Source of the DNA: Candidatus Flexifilum breve
Lineage (GTDB): Bacteria; Chloroflexota; Anaerolineae; Aggregatilineales; Phototrophicaceae
Assembly (NCBI GenBank): GCA_016717205.1
Contig: JADKGC010000001.1
Coordinates: 186,001-250,000, forward strand
Direction: 5' to 3'
DNA: 64,000 nt
In this document: piece by piece, positions 61,990 to 64,000 of the stretch
Layout of the letters: each line of letters opens with the position of its first letter
How positions within the stretch are numbered: position 1 is the first letter of the stretch
The notes under the pieces: model-generated
Database searches by the model: none
What the model saw: only the letters and a program-made list of their open reading frames with translations
Told to the model about the DNA's origin: nothing
Program-made: the position numbers and the translations under genes

Positions 61990-63168
61990 CTAGGTATGAT
62001 ACGGATCGGCGGCGTCGCGCAGACCATCGCCGAGGAAGTTGAACGTCAGCACGGTGACCACGACCGCCGCGCCGGGCAGCAGCAGCCACGGCATGCTGTT
62101 GATCGTGGCGATGTTCATGGCGTCCTGCAGCATCACGCCCCAGCTCACAATTGGCGCGCGCAGCCCCAAACCGAGGAAGCTGAGCGCCGATTCGCCGAGG
62201 ATCATGCCGGGGATGGCGAGCGTGGTCGCGGCGATGATGTGGCTCATGAACGAGGGGATCATGTGGCGCAAAATGATGCGGCGGCGCGGCACGCCATCGA
62301 GTTCGGCGGCGACGATGAAGTCTTCTTCACGCAGCGCGAGGAACTTACCGCGCACTTCACGCGCGAGGCGCGTCCAGCCGAGCAGCGACAGGATAATCGT
62401 AATGCCGAAATACACGTAGATCGGGTCCCAGCGCGGTGGCACAGCCGTCGCCAGCGCCATCCACAGCGGAATATCCGGGATGGAGCGCAGAATTTCGATG
62501 ATGCGCTGGATCACGTTGTCGACCACGCCGCCCACCAGCCCGGACAACGCCCCCAGCACCACGCCGAGGATCAAGCTCAGGAACACGCCCACTAAGCCGA
62601 CCGAGAGCGACACCTGCGACGCAAAGATCAGGGGGCTGAAGCCATCGCGCCCCACATCATCAGTGCCGAACAGGTAGAACGGTTCGCCTTTGGTGATCGG
62701 CCCGAAGAAGTGAATATCCAGCGTGATCGCCAACTGGTTGATCGGGTAGATCGGGACGCCGTGCAGACCGATCTGGTACTCGTCGCCGCGCACGAAGAAG
62801 CCGAGCGGAATCTTGTTCTCTTCGTCAATCGTGTAGATGCGGGCATACGTGCGCGGGTCAGTTTCGCCCTTGTAGGCGTACACAAACGGCGCGAACTGCC
62901 CGTTATCGAACCATTGAATCGGCATGGGCGGCGCTTGGGTATAGCGGCGGTTGTAGGTATCGACCGCTTGCGGCGCGAAGAAGCCCGCGCCCACGGCGAC
63001 CACGTACAGACCGATGATGATCGCCAGGCTGATCATTGCCAGCCGATGCTTACGAAACTTCCACCACATCAACTGCCACTGCGACGCCACAACGAGGCGC
63101 GGCTCGTTCTCTTCAACGGACAGCGGCGCGACTGGAGGAACGGCGGTCTGCATCATCTCGTTAGCCAT
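61990..63168 (-). CDS. ABC transporter permease, DppC-like (set D)
   Basis: A 392-residue permease, about 90 residues longer than its relatives in sets A-C. After the first membrane helix (about 45-70) comes a large external insertion with YNRRYTQAPPMPIQWFDNG and IGLHGVPIYPINQLAITL before the hallmark GTDDVGRDGFSPLIFASQ. The insertion is characteristic of members near carbohydrate genes. The EAA loop is DGVPRRRIILRHMIPS. Confidence 0.92.
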   Translation of the reverse strand: MANEMMQTAVPPVAPLSVEENEPRLVVASQWQLMWWKFRKHRLAMISLAIIIGLYVVAVGAGFFAPQAVDTYNRRYTQAPPMPIQWFDNGQFAPFVYAYKGETDPRTYARIYTIDEENKIPLGFFVRGDEYQIGLHGVPIYPINQLAITLDIHFFGPITKGEPFYLFGTDDVGRDGFSPLIFASQVSLSVGLVGVFLSLILGVVLGALSGLVGGVVDNVIQRIIEILRSIPDIPLWMALATAVPPRWDPIYVYFGITIILSLLGWTRLAREVRGKFLALREEDFIVAAELDGVPRRRIILRHMIPSFMSHIIAATTLAIPGMILGESALSFLGLGLRAPIVSWGVMLQDAMNIATINSMPWLLLPGAAVVVTVLTFNFLGDGLRDAADPYHT

Positions 63169-63177
63169 GAGTTCCTC

Positions 63178-64000
63178 CTAACTGTACTGAATGCGCGGAT
63201 CGAGCCACGCCAGCATGAGATCGGACAAAAGCGTGCCGAGGATCGTCACGAGGCTGAGCAGCATGAGGAAGCCCGCCGATACGAACAGATCCTGCTGCAA
63301 GAGCGAATTCAGGTACACCGGGCCGATGGTCGGCAGGTTGAGCACAATCGAGACAATCGCCTCCCCCGCGATCAAGCTCGGCAGAAACCACGCAATCGAA
63401 CTCACAAAGGGGTTCATCGCCGCGCGCAGCGGGTACTTGATCAGCAGCTTCCATTCCGGCAGGCCTTTGGCGCGCGCCGTTTCGACATACGGCTTATGCA
63501 GTTCGTCGAGCAGATTGGCGCGCATCACGCGGATCAACCCAGCCGTGCCGCCTACCCCGATGATGATCATCGGAATCCACATGTGCTTGAACAGGTCGAT
63601 CACCCGCTCAAAGCTCCACGGCGCATTCTCGAATTCCGGTGAGAACAGGCCGCTCAGGCTGACGTTGCCGTACTTGAACGCGAGGAACATCAAGACCAGC
63701 GCGATCAGGAAGCCCGGCGTCGCCAACCCGATAAAGCCGATGAAACTGAAGACATAGTCGGCGAGGCTGTACTGCTTAACCGCCGACAGGACGCCGATGG
63801 GCAGCGCGATGATCCATGTGAAGACGAAACTCGAAATCGACACGATCAGCGTCATCCCCATACGATCCCGAATGACGACTTCGGCGGGTTCGGAGTTCTG
63901 GAACGAATAGCCGAAATCCCCGCGCAGCACGATGTTGCCAATCCACTTGGTGTATTGGACGACCATCGGCTCATCCAGACCATAGCGGTCGCGCATGGCC
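63178..64000 (-). CDS. ABC transporter permease, DppB-like (set D), partial
   Basis: The C-terminal 274 or so codons of a permease that continues past the window edge. RYGLDEPMVVQYTKWIGN and RGDFGYSFQNSEPAEVVIRD precede the membrane core, with EAA loop ARAKGLPEWKLLIKYPLR. The end LMLAWLDPRIQYS is typical. The frame stays open at the edge, so the start codon lies outside. It pairs with the adjacent DppC-like permease. Confidence 0.92.
   Translation of the reverse strand, partial: AMRDRYGLDEPMVVQYTKWIGNIVLRGDFGYSFQNSEPAEVVIRDRMGMTLIVSISSFVFTWIIALPIGVLSAVKQYSLADYVFSFIGFIGLATPGFLIALVLMFLAFKYGNVSLSGLFSPEFENAPWSFERVIDLFKHMWIPMIIIGVGGTAGLIRVMRANLLDELHKPYVETARAKGLPEWKLLIKYPLRAAMNPFVSSIAWFLPSLIAGEAIVSIVLNLPTIGPVYLNSLLQQDLFVSAGFLMLLSLVTILGTLLSDLMLAWLDPRIQYS

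Noticed and set aside
1..64000. tRNA, rRNA, CRISPR arrays, IS elements, prophage genes or riboswitches
   Set aside because: I looked for cloverleaf-like sequence, regular repeat-spacer patterns, transposase or integrase motifs and conserved leader folds and saw none. The palindromes found are isolated and do not form arrays.

Overview
The window is GC-rich, densely coded bacterial DNA without tRNA, rRNA, CRISPR or insertion-sequence signatures. The content (several oligopeptide-type ABC importers with type-5 binding proteins, many serine hydrolases of the beta-lactamase fold, a BMP-type nucleoside importer, GH51/GH29/GH31 glycosidases, an SQD2-like glycosyltransferase, and intergenic GTAGGGGC-type palindromes) suggests a heterotrophic Chloroflexota bacterium, probably Anaerolineae-like. 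That assignment is inferred from gene content only; no marker gene is present.

Layout. 0-8.5 kb: divergent enolase, M20 peptidase, GH51 arabinofuranosidase, MpaB/Lcp-type oxygenase, then a cytoplasmic PAS histidine kinase paired with a receiver-pseudokinase regulator. 8.6-12.1 kb: a decayed polysaccharide locus. An intact GDP-mannose 3,5-epimerase-like gene lies between two deletion scars holding remnants of a sugar transferase, a WecG/TagA transferase, a DUF2961-like protein and an unidentified gene; an SQD2-like transferase follows. 12.4-13.8 kb: an FAD-linked oxidase.

13.9-42.9 kb: a large peptide/amino-acid scavenging region. It has an N-succinylamino-acid racemase-like enzyme with an RpiR regulator, an S9 peptidase, four class-C-like and one class-A-like serine hydrolase, a GNAT N-acyltransferase, an M81 (MlrC-like) peptidase, a CocE-type hydrolase (frameshifted), an M14 carboxypeptidase, and three dipeptide-type permease/binding-protein sets without ATPases. 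A 17-bp motif close to GCAATGTTTTGTGCAAA recurs at five promoter regions here, usually over a -35 element. I propose it is the operator of one regulon, most likely controlled by the RpiR protein at 15206.

43-54.2 kb: a Tat-exported amine oxidase and a YchJ-like protein, then a nucleoside-salvage island: amidohydrolase/deaminase, nucleoside hydrolase, BMP-family ABC importer (one permease frameshifted), a standalone MgsA-C-like protein and a second nucleoside hydrolase. 54.2-64 kb: a cytochrome P450, then a minus-strand operon with an SGNH esterase, GH29 fucosidase (frameshifted), GH31 alpha-xylosidase and an OppBCDF-type importer running off the window. This last operon looks like a xyloglucan-oligosaccharide uptake and degradation locus.

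Three genes carry single-base frameshifts in G/C-rich runs, which may be assembly errors. Short palindromic repeats occupy many intergenic spaces and often act as likely bidirectional terminators.
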